From contig NC_065576.1 in NCBI RefSeq assembly GCF_937616625.2, positions 5,086,501 through 5,150,500 on the forward strand: a stretch of DNA of 64,000 bases, in the 5' to 3' direction. Positions 45,884 through 58,463 of this stretch are shown here, piece after piece. How positions within the stretch are numbered: the first letter of the stretch is position 1; each line of letters starts with the position of its first letter. Made by a program: the position numbers and the translations under genes. Origin of the DNA: Mercurialis annua (lineage: Eukaryota; Streptophyta; Magnoliopsida; Malpighiales; Euphorbiaceae). Below the pieces are notes generated by a model that saw only the letters and a list, made by a program, of their open reading frames with translations, made no database searches and was not told where the DNA came from.

Positions 45884-46635
45884 TGCATCTAAAAAAGCCA
45901 GTGCTTAGTCTCTTGTAGGCTCTTGGCTCGTGATGATGAATACACTTATAATACCACTTTGCTATCTTTCTAATTTAAATATGTAGCTTATTAGATCCAG
46001 TGAGAACTTCTGAATGATAACGGCTAACAACGACCACATTGCATGTCTCTATGGCTTTATTTGGTTTACTATAGATATTTTCAAAAATAACTAGTGTAAT
46101 CTTGGTTTACTATATTTTCTTTTGAAGTAACCGGTTTAATTTTGGTTTACTTTAGTTTATTTTATGTATGTGTGGTCTTGGAAAAAGTGAATGCTTGTGT
46201 TGCAGATTATGTGTACATTCATTTAATCCATATAAAGACCTGTCAAAAGAATTTAGTTTCTCTTAGCTGTGTAAAGAGAAGCTTAAATTTTAAGGGATTT
46301 ATCTTGATATTATTACGCAAAACTGTAACTAATTAAGATCTTGTTTTTTTAAGTGTTATTTAGGTGTATTATAAGTATATTCTTAGTGTTTTTTGAGTAT
46401 ATTTTTAGTGTTTTATTGTGATATATAGTAGGGCTATAAATTTAGAAAAATCAGCTGGTTTCTTTGTAAATAGTTAAGTTTCCAGGATTGACTTGTGAAG
46501 AGATTGAGTGCTTAGAGTAGGTCCTCTGAGTGCATATACGGGCACCTCTTACAGTTGTTGCCAATATTCTACATGAATCTGAAATTTTAATGTTGAAGGA
46601 CTACAATTGTCATGGGGAAAGGGGCATGAGATTGA
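45884..46635. other. Intergenic between the copia LTR and the NPH3 fragment
   Basis: AT-rich sequence with no recognisable gene or repeat ends. Confidence 0.4.
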
Positions 46636-47280
46636 GCCGTGTTAGATGATCTCTTGATCCCTTCTTATTCATTTACAGGTGACACATTGTTTGATGTGGA
46701 TGCAATTCAAAGGATCATGATGAATTACGTCGAATACTAAGTGCAAGGAATCAGAATGGGGTACCAAGCTGCATATGATGATTATGTTTCTCCTCCTCCA
46801 AGTGATATGGAACGTGTAGGGAAGCTGATGGAGAACTACTTAGCTGAAATAGCCTCCGATCGGAACTTAACTGTTGCGAGATTCATTAATCTTGCTGAAT
46901 TAATTCCTGAACAATCAAGGATAACAGAAGATTGCATATATAGAGCCATTGATATCTTCCTAAAGGTTCACTCTCTTATATTTAATCTCGTTCTCTCTGT
47001 ATCACGTTAATTTTACTTTATCGAATCTTGAAAGTAATGAATCATTTAATTTTTCATATATCACTACTGCATAAATGACTTTTGGCAACAGTCACGAATC
47101 ATTGCTATGCTGAATGTGCTAAGACTGTTACCTTTAATTAGGGGGTGTAAATGAGTCGAGTTACCTCATGATTGTCTCAAAAGACAATTAAAACGACGAA
47201 ATCAAGTCGAGTTTGAGATCGAGCTATTAGAGTATTCTATCGAGTCTATCTCGAGTTCAAGCTCTAGCTCGAATGGAGAA
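46636..47280 (+). pseudogene. Duplicated fragment of the NPH3 gene (exon 4 end plus intron 4 start)
   Basis: The stretch 46636-46975 matches the last two-thirds of exon 4 of the NPH3 gene (53126-53456) at high identity, including GIRMGYQAA and the [20 protein letters not shown] block. A TAA replaces the Gln codon of EYQVQG at 46738-46740. The similarity runs on into intron sequence to about 47280, including the left end of the hAT-type MITE found in intron 4 of the intact gene. No other exons are nearby, so this is a partial, non-functional direct duplicate about 6.5 kb upstream. Confidence 0.9.
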
Positions 47281-47738
47281 TCATTGGGGACTAACAATTT
47301 AAGAAGGAATAAAATGTCACTGTAGTTCCTAAATTTGTGAGTGAAAATTATTTATCATTTTAATCAACTAAGTATAATATTTTCTAATTTTACATCAATT
47401 AACTTCTGAATTAGGTTCATCATGGACACATTCATTTATAATTTGATGATTAGTTGACCTAACATTAAAGAATAATATCAGTAATTTATTAAAATTATTA
47501 AATATGAATTAATTAATCATGACATAGAAATTTAATCAGAGACTATAAATTAGGTCACTGCGCACACATTTATTTATAATTTGAGGATTAATTCATCTTA
47601 AATTAAAAAAATATTTTTTTAATTAATTAAATTGATTAGATATGAATGAATTTAATTATGATGTAAAAATTTAGAGACCATAACGCCCTTTGCTCATTTA
47701 AAAAAGTCGGCCCTTCAAGTTCTCTAATTCTTGAACTT
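47281..47738. other. AT-rich spacer, no gene seen
   Basis: Lies between the NPH3 fragment and the next MITE. No open frame or repeat family recognised. Confidence 0.35.
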
Positions 47739-47747
47739 TTTTATTTA

Positions 47748-48135
47748 CGCCTAATGGTAAAAAAAAAACCCAAACCTTTACGACTTGTTGCAATTATATA
47801 TATCCAAACCTTTTAATTTTTGCAATAATATCCAAATTGTATTTTTTTGTTGTAATAATATCCAAATTGCATTTTTTATAGCAGTAATAGTCAAATTGAT
47901 GGCTAAACTTGTTGTTTTCAATTACTATATTAGACTATTGTTATGTTTTGATGCATAATAATATACTAAAAGTCCCAAAAAAAATGGCAAAAAACTCAAA
48001 AAAAATTCAAATAAAAAGTGCAATTTGGATATTATTGTAACAAATTAATGCAATTGGATATTATTGCAAAAATTAAAAGGTTTGGATATAATTGCAACAA
48101 GTTGTAAAGGTTTGGGTCTATTTTGCCATTAAGCC
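47748..48135. mobile_element. Mutator-type MITE with 9-bp target duplication TTTTATTTA
   Basis: TTTTATTTA is at 47739-47747 and 48136-48144. The left end is CGCCTAATGGTAAAA; the right end reverse-complemented is GGCTTAATGGCAAAA. The arms then share ACCCAAACCTTTACGACTTG (left) with one substitution, and stay similar for about 110 bases. 388 bp, no coding capacity. Confidence 0.87.
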
Positions 48136-48840
48136 TTTTATTTATGAATTAATTCTTGAACTTTAGTTATAGGTATTATAAAATGGGGCAGTAGGTGAAT
48201 TATCCAAAACTTTTGGATAGGCATGAAATGTAAATATAATTCTATCCTATTCAACAAAAGGGTTGATACTAATATGGTGATGAAGATAATTTAAAAGATT
48301 ATAGCCACAAAAATCTAACATGCTAGTTATAAACTAGTTTTCTACAATTTGTAGGACCAATTTTACATAGTGTTCTACATTATTTTTAATATATAGGACC
48401 AAAGAAACATTGTGATGTTAAATCACATTTGTTATTTGAGATCGACTTATGATTCTGTCTTATGATCTATCAACATTTACAAATTGGACCATGATGTTTT
48501 ATGAATTTAATGAGTTTTCTCTTCTTCTCTCCTTTTAATCAGTTTACTATTAATCCATATTTATCCAACTATTTTTAGTAATTGAGTAAATTCAAATCGA
48601 TGAGATAAGAGTTTAATATATCAAATCGAATTTAAATTCAATATAAGTACTTCAATAACATTGACCAACTAAGGAAAACTAAATTTGATTAAACTCAAGT
48701 AAATTTTAATATTTTATTAGAGGGGTGTTTCTTATTTAAAAACGTCAATTTCTAGATTGAAATGATCCACTTTATTCGAAATGACATTTTTATCTTTTGT
48801 GCCGAGTTGAGAGGGTGAATTATTCTTTTGTTCATTTTGT

Positions 48841-48910
48841 TCAAAAAAACAAGGTGAATTGTTCTTTTGTTCAAAAAAATAAGGTGAATTGTTCATGTGT
48901 TCAAAAAACA
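48841..48910. repeat. 30-bp tandem repeat
   Basis: The unit TCAAAAAAACAAGGTGAATT plus GTTCTTTTGT occurs at 48841-48870, again at 48871-48900 with three changes, and then as a partial third copy. A diverged copy precedes it at about 48812-48840. Confidence 0.8.
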
Positions 48911-48960
48911 ATATATTTAACTGGAAAATAAAATGAACACGGTAATTTGACTCTTTTTCC

Positions 48961-49276
48961 GGGTAATTCTCATTAAATGTCCCTGAACTTTCGTCTCTCT
49001 CCCCAACCGTCTCTGAACTTTAATTTATATCCCAACCATCCCTGAACTTTAATTTCATATCCCAAAGATCCCTAACATTATTTTAATGTTAATTCCGTCC
49101 AATATATTGACCTAAAAACATAATTAGACGCCTAAGTGATGCAAATTAAAAATGGTGAGATGACGTTTATATGGAGAAATAAAAAAAATAATTTGGACAA
49201 AATTACTATAAAAATAACGTTAGGGATCATTGGCATATGAAATTAAAGTACAGGGACGATTGGTGAAAATTACCCC
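48961..49276. mobile_element. Mutator-type MITE with 9-bp target duplication TCTTTTTCC
   Basis: TCTTTTTCC is at 48952-48960 and 49277-49285. The ends are GGGTAATTCTCATTAAATG and, reverse-complemented, GGGGTAATTTTCACCAAT. The arms share the words GTCCCTGAACTTTAATTTCA (left) and GTCCCTGTACTTTAATTTCA (right). 316 bp, no coding capacity. Confidence 0.88.
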
Positions 49277-49285
49277 TCTTTTTCC

Positions 49286-51184
49286 CTGTACTGAATGTGC
49301 ACTAGTTTTTCTTTAATTTTCTTCAATTTCAATTGAAGATATATGTATTATAAAATTCATTTAATATAGGTACACTCAATTTTAAAAAATAAAAAAATAA
49401 AATTAATAAATGAATATATTTTTTATAAAATGATTTTTTTTAATAAATAAAATCCATCGTAATTTTATAGAAATTTTGGAACCAAACTCATAGCTTGTTT
49501 TCATAGAATGACAAAAATATAATTTTTTTCTCCATATTTTCTCTTGTTAAATGATGAGAATCCATCCTAATAATGAATATAAACAGTGTGCAAGAATCAA
49601 ATTAAATAAAAAGAAAATTAACAAAATTTAATTTATTTATATTGTAGAAATGTTTTCATTAATTTGCTAATTCTAATTGATTTTGAATTAAAACAATTCA
49701 ACTAAAGTTTCAGTAAAAACAAAATCAAAACAACTAGATCAAACCAAAAAAATCAACCTTACCAATTAGTTTGTTTGGTTCGATTAAAAAACATATATAT
49801 TTTTTTTATTTTGATTGAGTCAAGTTTTAAACAAATAAAATTTGATGTGTTTAATGTAGTTCGAACTGAATGCATATTTCTTGATATATTACACTAGATA
49901 AATTTTCTATAAGAATATTGTCAAGAAGGATGAATTTATAAATATCTCTCACTTATTAACTATAATATTATTTTAAAATAATTATTTATATGAACAATAA
50001 ATCTAACTTTTTAAAAAACCAACCACAAGAATAGGAAAATCATAAAACCAACCCTTTTCCTAATAACTCATCCATTTCCTTTTTTAAGAATAAGATGCTA
50101 ACCAATGAAAAACATGAGAAATGAAGAATAAGAGAGGGAGACATTTGTGGATTGGAATAATTGTAAAATAAAATTCTTACCTTTGTCCTTTAATGAGCAT
50201 GCAGCCATCTCTCATCCTCCTCAACTTCTCAATCACCCCATATACCTTATTCACATCCTTTTGTTTGTATATATATTGTTCAAATATATTTTATTTTTTA
50301 ATCTCTTTTCCATGTTTGAATAATCTATATATTCATGTAATTCTATATACATACATACATTAAAAATATATATTGATGGTAAAATAAAGTTGTCATGATA
50401 AAAATTGAAAGATTTATTTAAATTTTAAAATTTATTTCTAAAATAGAAAGTGTACCTTCAAAATTAAATAATTTAATTATTTATAAGTAAAATTTAAAAT
50501 ATTGTAATTAGTTAATTTATTTAATTTCTATATAAATAATTTTCAATTAATAATTATTTCTTATAATTTATATTATTTTAATAAATATAAAATAATTTAT
50601 TATAAAAATAATAAAAAATAATTATATTTTTGAAGTCATTTAATATATCACATCAATAACTAATCAAGTTTTATCAAATAGTCAATTATACTGTATCAAT
50701 AATAACAACAATTAAACCAAAGTAAAAGTTTCATATAATCTCTAGTAAATGGGATTTATTCAATTTTTTTTTACTAATTAATATTCCATATTACTAAAAA
50801 GACTAATAAAGCACCAACAATAAGTCATTGTTCCTAGTTGAGTGACCACTCCCATTTAATCTTGGTTTTTTTTGGGCTAAATATATAGAAAACAAAAATA
50901 ATAAAGACAATGCTGTGTTTGTAAGGCTGAAAATGGATTCACACAAACACATCATGAAAGATTTGAGAGCTTGAGCTTGAAATTCTAGTCTCTCATTCAC
51001 TTATTGCTTAGTTTCTCAATTCTCACCTAAGAATTTGAAAAAAAAGGCCATAAGCAAACAAACAAGTACTGAATTGCTAGACAGCCATGCAGAATTGGGG
51101 TCTCTTGCTACTGCTTCTTCTTCATTATTTCACTCTATAAATTAATGGAGACATGATTTTCATAAAGATCCTTCCTTTTCTGCC
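49286..51184. other. Intergenic; right end is the NPH3 gene's promoter side
   Basis: AT-rich with no gene. The last 300 bases before 51185 should contain the promoter and leader of the NPH3 gene. A CT-rich stretch lies near 51098-51125. No certain TATA box. Confidence 0.4.
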
Positions 51185-54100
51185 ATGGTGGTGGAGCTTC
51201 ATCAGGACCAAAATTCTAACATGTCATCCCAAAAGAAAGAGCTTCTGACCAATGCCATGAAGAGAACCAGTGAATGGTTTTGATTCTTTTTAGCCTTTTT
51301 TTTCTTGTTGTTTCAGCTTTTTATGCTCTTTTATCAGTTTTTGTTTGATGGGTACTTTTGTAATGATGATGAAGTCTTGAACTTTTTTGCAGGATTTTCT
51401 CCCAGGAAATTCCCAGTGATGTTACTGTTCATGCTGGTGGATCTTCTTTTTCATTGCATAAGGTTCTTTTTATCTGCTATCTGCTAACTTCTTCTGGGTT
51501 GTATCTAAATTTTAAATCAAGAAACAATGGTCTAATTTGTAACAAATCTTCATTTTATGGTGTAATTTGTAATTGTTAAGAGTAAAGATTGGTTCTTTAT
51601 TTCCATGGCAATTACTACTTTAGAAATTGAAAATCTTATTCAATGTCTATGATTAGATTACTATCTGCTACTTGCTAATTTCTTCAGGGTTGTATCAAGA
51701 ATTAATCATTTTATGGTCTAATTTGTAACAAATCTTCATATTATGGTCTAATTTGTAACTCTTAGAATTGAGAAATCTTTACATTGGTCCTTTATTTCCA
51801 TGGCAGTTTCCATTGGTGTCCAAGAGTGGTTTCATAAGAAAACTAGTATCAGCTTCTAGTGATGCTGATCTTTCCGAGATTGAACTCCCAGATATCCCCG
51901 GCGGGGCAGAAGCATTTGAAGTGGCAGCCAAGTTCTGCTATGGAATTAACTTCGAAATTAGTACAGAAAACATCGCCCTGCTTCGTTGTGTTGCAGAGTA
52001 TCTAGAAATGACTGAGGATTATGGAGTTGGAAATTTAGTAGCAAGAACTGAAGCATACATAAATGAAGTGGCACTTAAAAGTCTTGCTGGTGCAGTTTCA
52101 ATCTTGCACTTGTCCGAAAAATATCTTCCACTGGCCGAGAAAGTAAAATTGGTAAGTAGATGCATAGATGCTATAGCATTCATGGCCTGCAAGGAAACAC
52201 AATTTTCTATATCGGGTAGGTCTGATAGCGGAAATGAAGGCATGCATTCTTCGTTGACGCCTCAACCAAAGCCCATTGTTGATTGGTGGGCTGAAGATTT
52301 AACTGTTCTTAGGATTGATATATTTCAAAGAGTTTTGGGTGCAATGATGGCTAGGGGGTTTAAACAATATGCTCTTGGTCCTATACTTATGCTCTATGCA
52401 CAGAAATCGCTCCGAGGCTTGGTGAGATCTTCAACCTGAGAAATTAGTTTGATTCTTTTGTATAACTTTATTTATATATTTTGATTCATTGGCTACGAAT
52501 AGGGCTGAAAATCGATATCGCACAACCAAGAAGTTGACTTCACTACTTATCGAGTGTTATATAATTTTTACATTTACATGTGACCTACATTGCACAGTTC
52601 TTTTTCTTGTAAAACAAATGTAGTTCTAGTGTTTTATGTTTGAGCATTGTTTCTGTGCAATATATAGCTCGTAGATTTATACATTTTGATTGATTAGCTA
52701 CGACTGGGGTTTGAACTCAGAGATGTCACAACCGTAAAGATGATTTCATTACTATTTGAGTGTTATATATCTGAACTTATGGAGTCCTACGTTTTGCCAT
52801 CCGAAACTCCAAAATCTATTCTTGTAAAAGCGTTATGGTTTTGCTGGTTACTGTTTTGGTGTTCTTTTGTTTCCTTGCAACATAGCATGTGATGGTTCTC
52901 TCTTTTGAAGCAGGAAATATTTGGAAAGGGGAGGAAGAAAATTGAGCTACAACAAGAGCATGAAAAAAGGGTAGTCTTAGAGACAATAGTGAGTCTTTTA
53001 CCAAGGGAAAAGAATGTATTGTCAGTCAGCTTTCTGTCGATGTTGCTTCGTGCTGCAATATATCTCGAAACAACAGTTGCTTGCCGGCTTGATTTGGAAA
53101 AAAAGATGGCATTGCAACTCGGACAAGCCGTGTTAGATGATCTCTTGATTCCTTCATATTCATTTACAGGTGACACATTGTTTGATGTGGATACAATTCA
53201 AAGAATCTTGATGAATTACGTTGAATACCAAGTGCAAGGAATCAGAATGGGGTATCAAGCTGCCGATGATGAGTATGTTTCTCCTCCTCCAAGTGATATG
53301 GAACGTGTCGGGAAGCTAATGGAGAACTACCTAGCTGAAATAGCTTCTGATCGGAACTTAACTGTTGCAAGATTCATCAATCTTGCTGAACTAATTCCAG
53401 AACAATCGAGGATAACAGAAGATGGCATATACAGAGCCATTGACATCTTCCTCAAGGTTCACTCTTAAATTTAATCTCGTTCTCTCTGCATCGCCGTAAT
53501 TTTACTTTACCGAATCTTTAAATTACTGAATCATTTCATTTTTCATATATCATTGCTGCATAAATGACTTATAGCAACAGTAACGAATCATTGCTATGCA
53601 GAATGTGCTAAGACTATTACCTTTCATTAGGGGGTGTAAATGAGTCGAGCTAACTCATGAGCTACTCAGGATTGACTCAAAAAATAACTAAAACGACAAA
53701 ATCAGTTGATATTAATCGAGTCGAGTTACTAGAGTATTCTGTCGAGTTTATCTCTAGTTTGAGATCAAGCTACTTGAGTAATCTATCGAGCTCGAGTAGT
53801 CTGTAGAGTTGAGTTTGAGTTCTAACATAATTGACTTGGTAGGCCTGCGAACCTTATTGAGCCTTATCGAGCTTATCTAATTTTGCAGAGTTACCCTTAT
53901 ATATTGCAATAATCCTTTGTACATATAAACTTTTCTTATTAGATTATCATTAAAAATAATTTTAATAATTTATGTAACTAATCTAGTTTAAGTTCGAACT
54001 CGTTAAAAAGTTATCAAATTTACCGAGCGCAAGCTCGAATTGTTTAAAGCTCGACTCAAGCTTGAACTCGGCTAATTAGACCAGAGCTTGAGTTTGAGTA

Positions 54101-54827
54101 TGGAATTAATCACTCAGGCTTGACTCGATTACACCCCTACCTTACATCTAATGCAGTATATACATTTTCCCTGCTGCAATAAGTCTTTGACGCTAGTGCA
54201 ACCATTTTATTTATTTTCTAAAATTAAGATTTTTTTATTAGTTTTATTGTACTCTTTTTTCTTAATCAGCTAATTTTCTTATGATTCTGATAGGCTCATC
54301 CTGCTTTAAGTGACATGGAGAAGAAGAAAGCATGCAGTTTAATGGATTGCCAGAAGCTATCCAGAGAAGCTTGTGCACACGCTGCACAAAACGACCGTCT
54401 TCCAGTTCAGACAGTAGTTCAGGTGCTATACTACGAGCAACAGCGACTTCGAGATGTTATGAATGGAGACTCACCCACAATTCCTTCTAAAACCGTATAT
54501 TCTACTGATAATCATAATCATAATCCACCTATTTCTGATGAGATATCCAGCCTTAAAAGAGAGAATCAGGACCTGAAACTAGAGCTAACGAAAATGAAAA
54601 TGCGAATGAAGGAAATTGAGAACTCGTCAGGAGGACGATCTGTGACAGCTAGTCCAATGCTGCATTCTCCATCTGCAGCTGATAAACCTCCTCTGCCTCG
54701 AAAATCAATTATAAACTCTGTGTCGAAAAAGCTTGGACGGTTATATCCATTTGTGCGCGGTGAGGGTGATTCTTTCTCTAAAGCTCGAGCTAAACCTGCT
54801 AAGGATCGTAGACATTCCATATCATGA
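51185..54827 (+). CDS. NPH3/RPT2-like BTB protein (617 aa, five exons)
   Basis: Exons: 51185-51276, 51393-51462, 51807-52421, 52914-53456, 54294-54827; all introns are GT-AG and in frame. A BTB/POZ domain spans about residues 36-150 ([19 protein letters not shown], then FCYGINFEI). The NPH3 domain spans about 213-480, opening with DWWAEDL and containing the conserved LYYEQQRL. A coiled coil lies at about 520-550. The C-terminus is basic and ends RRHSIS, so Ser is the third residue from the end after Arg-Arg-His, as in NPH3-type 14-3-3 sites. NRL proteins are plasma-membrane-linked CUL3 adaptors in phototropism and auxin transport. The best remembered relatives are the SETH6/At1g03010 group; that placement is tentative. 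Confidence 0.92.
52440..52770. repeat. Imperfect repeat within NPH3 intron 3
   Basis: A block around TTGGCTACGAATAGGGCTGA ... GAGTGTTATATA at 52490-52560 recurs in diverged form at about 52690-52770 (TTAGCTACGACTGGGGTTTG ... GAGTGTTATATA). Identity is moderate. It looks like an old duplicated transposon piece. Confidence 0.45.
53628..54139. mobile_element. hAT-type MITE in NPH3 intron 4
   Basis: The left end is TAGGGGGTGTAAATGAGTCG; the right end reverse-complemented is TAGGGGTGTAATCGAGTCAA. The flanking 8-mers CCTTTCAT (53620-53627) and CCTTACAT (54140-54147) differ at one base. 8-bp duplications and TAGGGGTG termini are usual for hAT elements. The interior is rich in CGAG/CTCG words. No transposase. 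Confidence 0.8.
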
Positions 54828-56025
54828 AAACGTCTGTTTCATCTTTTAGCCTTGCAGTTCTGGTTTTTACTTGTGTTTTTATTCTCAATTACTTGTATTA
54901 TTTGTATTTGTTTTGTGTGATATTCTTGTATATAAGACATAAATAAAAATATTTATTTGGCTGGTAGACTACTTAATTGATAAAGTTTATAAAGTTATTA
55001 AACTATAAACCTTTTACATTATGGTTATCATCGTTTCATTTGTTATATTTTTGTAACTGAATTTCTGTTTCTTTTATTAACCTGCGATTACTATAACAAT
55101 TTAAATTAAAAATTTACTTATGTGACAACGAACATGTTGGTAATCACATAATTAGCTGCTGTTATATGAGCAATTTTTGACGTGAATTGCTATAGTAACC
55201 TCAAGTTGATTTAAAAATAAAATGATATAATAACTGTTCTATTAAAAGTCCATAGTTCACTAAGCCAAACATTTTTTAATCCGAAATTGGTATGCTGATG
55301 TCTGGTATCAGTATCAAATCTGTTTCATAGAGGTTAAAATTTTGAGCCGAATCATTTCTAGCAGGGAATAAAAGGGACCAAGGCCTAGTTCCTGTTAGTT
55401 TCCTGAGAAAATGAATCAGTAGAAACAAACATTCAACACGTAAGAATTCAAAGACAAGATGTTCACTGTAGTCTGTAGACATGTTCCATGGATACTTTTT
55501 TTCAACAAATTTGGGCTGAGGCTAAACCGGTAATAAATCTGGGTTTTACATACGAATTCAAACTCTTATTTTAAGTTAAAATTCTATATAGATAAGAAAG
55601 AGCTTATACCTAAACCGTAATGGACCTGCACATACAAGAACTAGGCCTGATTGAATCGGATCCGAACCTCTTTTTCTCTCTTTATTCAGTTTTATTGCAA
55701 ATCGAATTGAAATTGAACCAAAAAATTTGACCAAAATGATTAATTAGGTTAAATTTGAAAATTTAATTCTTTAAAATTTTAGTTCAGTTTGATTTTTTTT
55801 AAATCAATTTAGTTTGCACTAAATGCACGCCTCCAAGCCACATGACCAATTGACCATATGTATCTTGTGATCACAAGTTGCCTCTCTTTTATTTCTACTT
55901 TGATATATATGTCACATGTTAGATTCATGTCAATCTCATTTCCTACAATAATCTTAGGATTGCAAGTCAAACGTTTTGAACTAAAGTAAGGACTGTAAGT
56001 AATAGGATGATGAAAAGAAATGCAG
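54828..56025. other. 3' flank of NPH3 and intergenic region
   Basis: The first 150 bases should be the NPH3 3' UTR; an AATAAA is present at about 54941. The rest shows no gene. Confidence 0.4.
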
Positions 56026-56034
56026 TACATAGTA

Positions 56035-56326
56035 GGCTTAAATGCACCAAAAATCACCAACTTTTGCGTTTTTCTGTATTTAACATAATTTTTTAATCTT
56101 GGAAAAAAAGTACATAAACTTTCAAAATTTTGCAATTAAGAGCATGTGTGTTTTTTTTTAAAACAGTGTAATTTTATATCAAAACGGCGCCGTTTTAATC
56201 TAAAACGGTGTCGATGTCTCTAATTGTAAAATTTTAAAAGTTTATGTACTTTTTTGTCAAAATTAAAAAAATTATGTTAAATATCAAAAACACTTAAAAA
56301 TTAATGATTTTTGGTGCATTTAAGCT
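56035..56326. mobile_element. Mutator-type MITE with near-perfect 9-bp target duplication
   Basis: TACATAGTA (56026-56034) and TACATAATA (56327-56335) differ at one base. The ends are GGCTTAAATGCACCAAAAAT and, reverse-complemented, AGCTTAAATGCACCAAAAAT. The arms stay similar for about 110 bases. Around the centre are two AAAACGG words of the form AAAACGGCGCCGTTTT (a perfect 16-bp palindrome near 56182). 292 bp, no coding capacity. Confidence 0.85.
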
Positions 56327-56335
56327 TACATAATA

Positions 56336-58063
56336 AGCAAAGCAATTGTTGGGTCTTATAATTTTGTGTCCAAATTATTGAAACCCTTTTAGATAAAAGG
56401 CTTTATTATTATTATTGAGAAAAATAATAATTGAAAACTGGGTTGAGGGACAGGGTAGCAGCTCAAGTGCATGCTCATGTCTAACCCAATTTATATCATA
56501 CAATATACAAGATGATAGCTTTCTTGATATTTAAAGGAAAAATGGTGTTTAAATTTTCATGAATCTACAATTTAAATGCATAGACTTTTGTTTCAGTTAA
56601 ATTACCATTTTCAACTTTTAATATCAAACTAGTTTTTTTAGTTATTGTTTGATCTGTCGGACTACTAGCAAAGCTAAAAGAGAAATTATTTATACCATTT
56701 GTCATTTTAATTCCACACATATAAATGTGTATCACTTGCACATTACTTTCATTTTTTTGCTTATATGACAGCGGAATTTCGATAAATATGAACTTTATTT
56801 TACATTTGCCGTTGATGCTCGGAAAAAAAAAACTAACTACTTGTTTGATATATTTTCAAAAAGTTTAAATACTAATTTAGACGAAATAAAAGCAAGATAT
56901 TGAAATAGTAGTAAATTTTGAGAAGTTCAGACTTTGTTGTTCATCGGAATGATTTTTTTTTTGCTAAACTTCTTATGAAGTCCTTTTATTATTAATTTCC
57001 AGTTCATTTGGCCTTTAATAAATATTTTATATTTAAACAGTCTCTTAATTATTTAATTTATACTCTTGTGATCCTTATGTGTATGGAATTTGAAGCATGT
57101 GAAAACGCTAAATTTACCCTAAAATCTTTGTATTATTAATTTTTATTGCACTTAATTTCTATTAAATATTTTGTATTTAAATAGTTTTTTAACTATTTAT
57201 TTTGTACATATGTGGTTTTTTAGTGGACGAAATTTGGTGGATTACATTACTCGAACACTATCTGACAATCCATTTCTACATCTGCGGTCTAACATATTAG
57301 TTGTTTACAAAATAAATAATTAAAGAATTATATATGTGTAAATTTTTATAAAGAACAAATGAAATAAAAGTTAAGAATAAAAAGATTTTAAAAAATGTTT
57401 TTTTTCTAAAAAAATAAAATAAAAAGCTGAATGAATGTTTCATAACCTTTTTTCCAAGTTGTTTTAGGACATGCAGGCTTTAATCAGATTATAGATTGAT
57501 AGATAGACCTTAAATTTATTGAAAAAAGAATCTGGTGCTCATATGGTGGCAGACAAGAGAAAGAAAAATAAGGTCTAAATACTCTTATCTGGTGGGGGGT
57601 ATTGGGTTGATTATGAAGAGCATTTTGAAGAAGTTAAGTTAGTATATTATTTTATTTATTTATGAGTCATAGACTATTCTTTTAATGGACCTGAATTAAA
57701 TCATGACATTGTATTTTTTGTTAGACTTTTGTAGGTGTTTTGTCTAGATAGCATGCTTTAATGTGAAAAGGCAGTTCTGCCTCCCAAGTAGATTAAAAAA
57801 AGACTGTACTGACTTGTAGGAGTATGCATGTTATTGGTCAGGGCATAGAGAGTAAAAGTGTGCAAAATTCGTAGGTTAAACCAAATTATTTAAAGATTTT
57901 TCAGAAAAAAAATTAATTTATTATATCAGCTCAAAATAATATATAGCAGTTGGATTTATAAGAAGTCGAAATACTTCTAATGATCTTACATTAAATAAAA
58001 TGGCTAATATACACAACTCCGTTCAAATAAATGGTCATACACATATAAAAAGGGAATTTTTAA
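56336..58063. other. AT-rich intergenic region, no gene seen
   Basis: No open frame, RNA gene or repeat with readable ends was found. Confidence 0.4.
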
Positions 58064-58463
58064 GGTAATAGACATCAAAAATATTCAGACTATCGCTATA
58101 TACTTTATTTTGCTGATCAAAATTTGATTTTTTTATTTTAATTATTAAATTTCAAAATTATTTTAATTGAAATTTTTACACCAAAATGATGATGTAGAAG
58201 TCAGATTTTACCACTTGACAATTAATTTTTGCTTGTATTTTCATGAAATTGCCATTTATATATAATATCAATTCAACAAGAAATTTTTTCGGTCCAATTA
58301 TGCAAAAAATAAAATAAAATTCAGCTGACAGTTAAATTTTGATAATCAAATTGAAAAGAAGTTAAAATTTAATAATTAAAATTAAAAAATTAAAATTCAA
58401 TCATCAAAATAATATATTTTGATAGTTTGTATACTTCCAATAATATCTTTAATTTCCTATTAC
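58064..58463. repeat. Candidate diverged MITE
   Basis: The left end GGTAATAGACATCAAAAATA and the reverse complement of the right end, GTAATAGGAAATTAAAGATA, are weakly similar, and the AT-rich arms (TTTAATTATTAAATTT) match further in. I could not define a target duplication. Confidence 0.3.

Noticed and set aside
46741..47010. Separate 89-aa gene starting with [11 protein letters not shown]
   Set aside because: It is part of the duplicated NPH3 exon 4 fragment, downstream of a new stop codon.
48841..48910. CRISPR-like array
   Set aside because: It is a direct tandem repeat without spacers, in a plant nuclear context.
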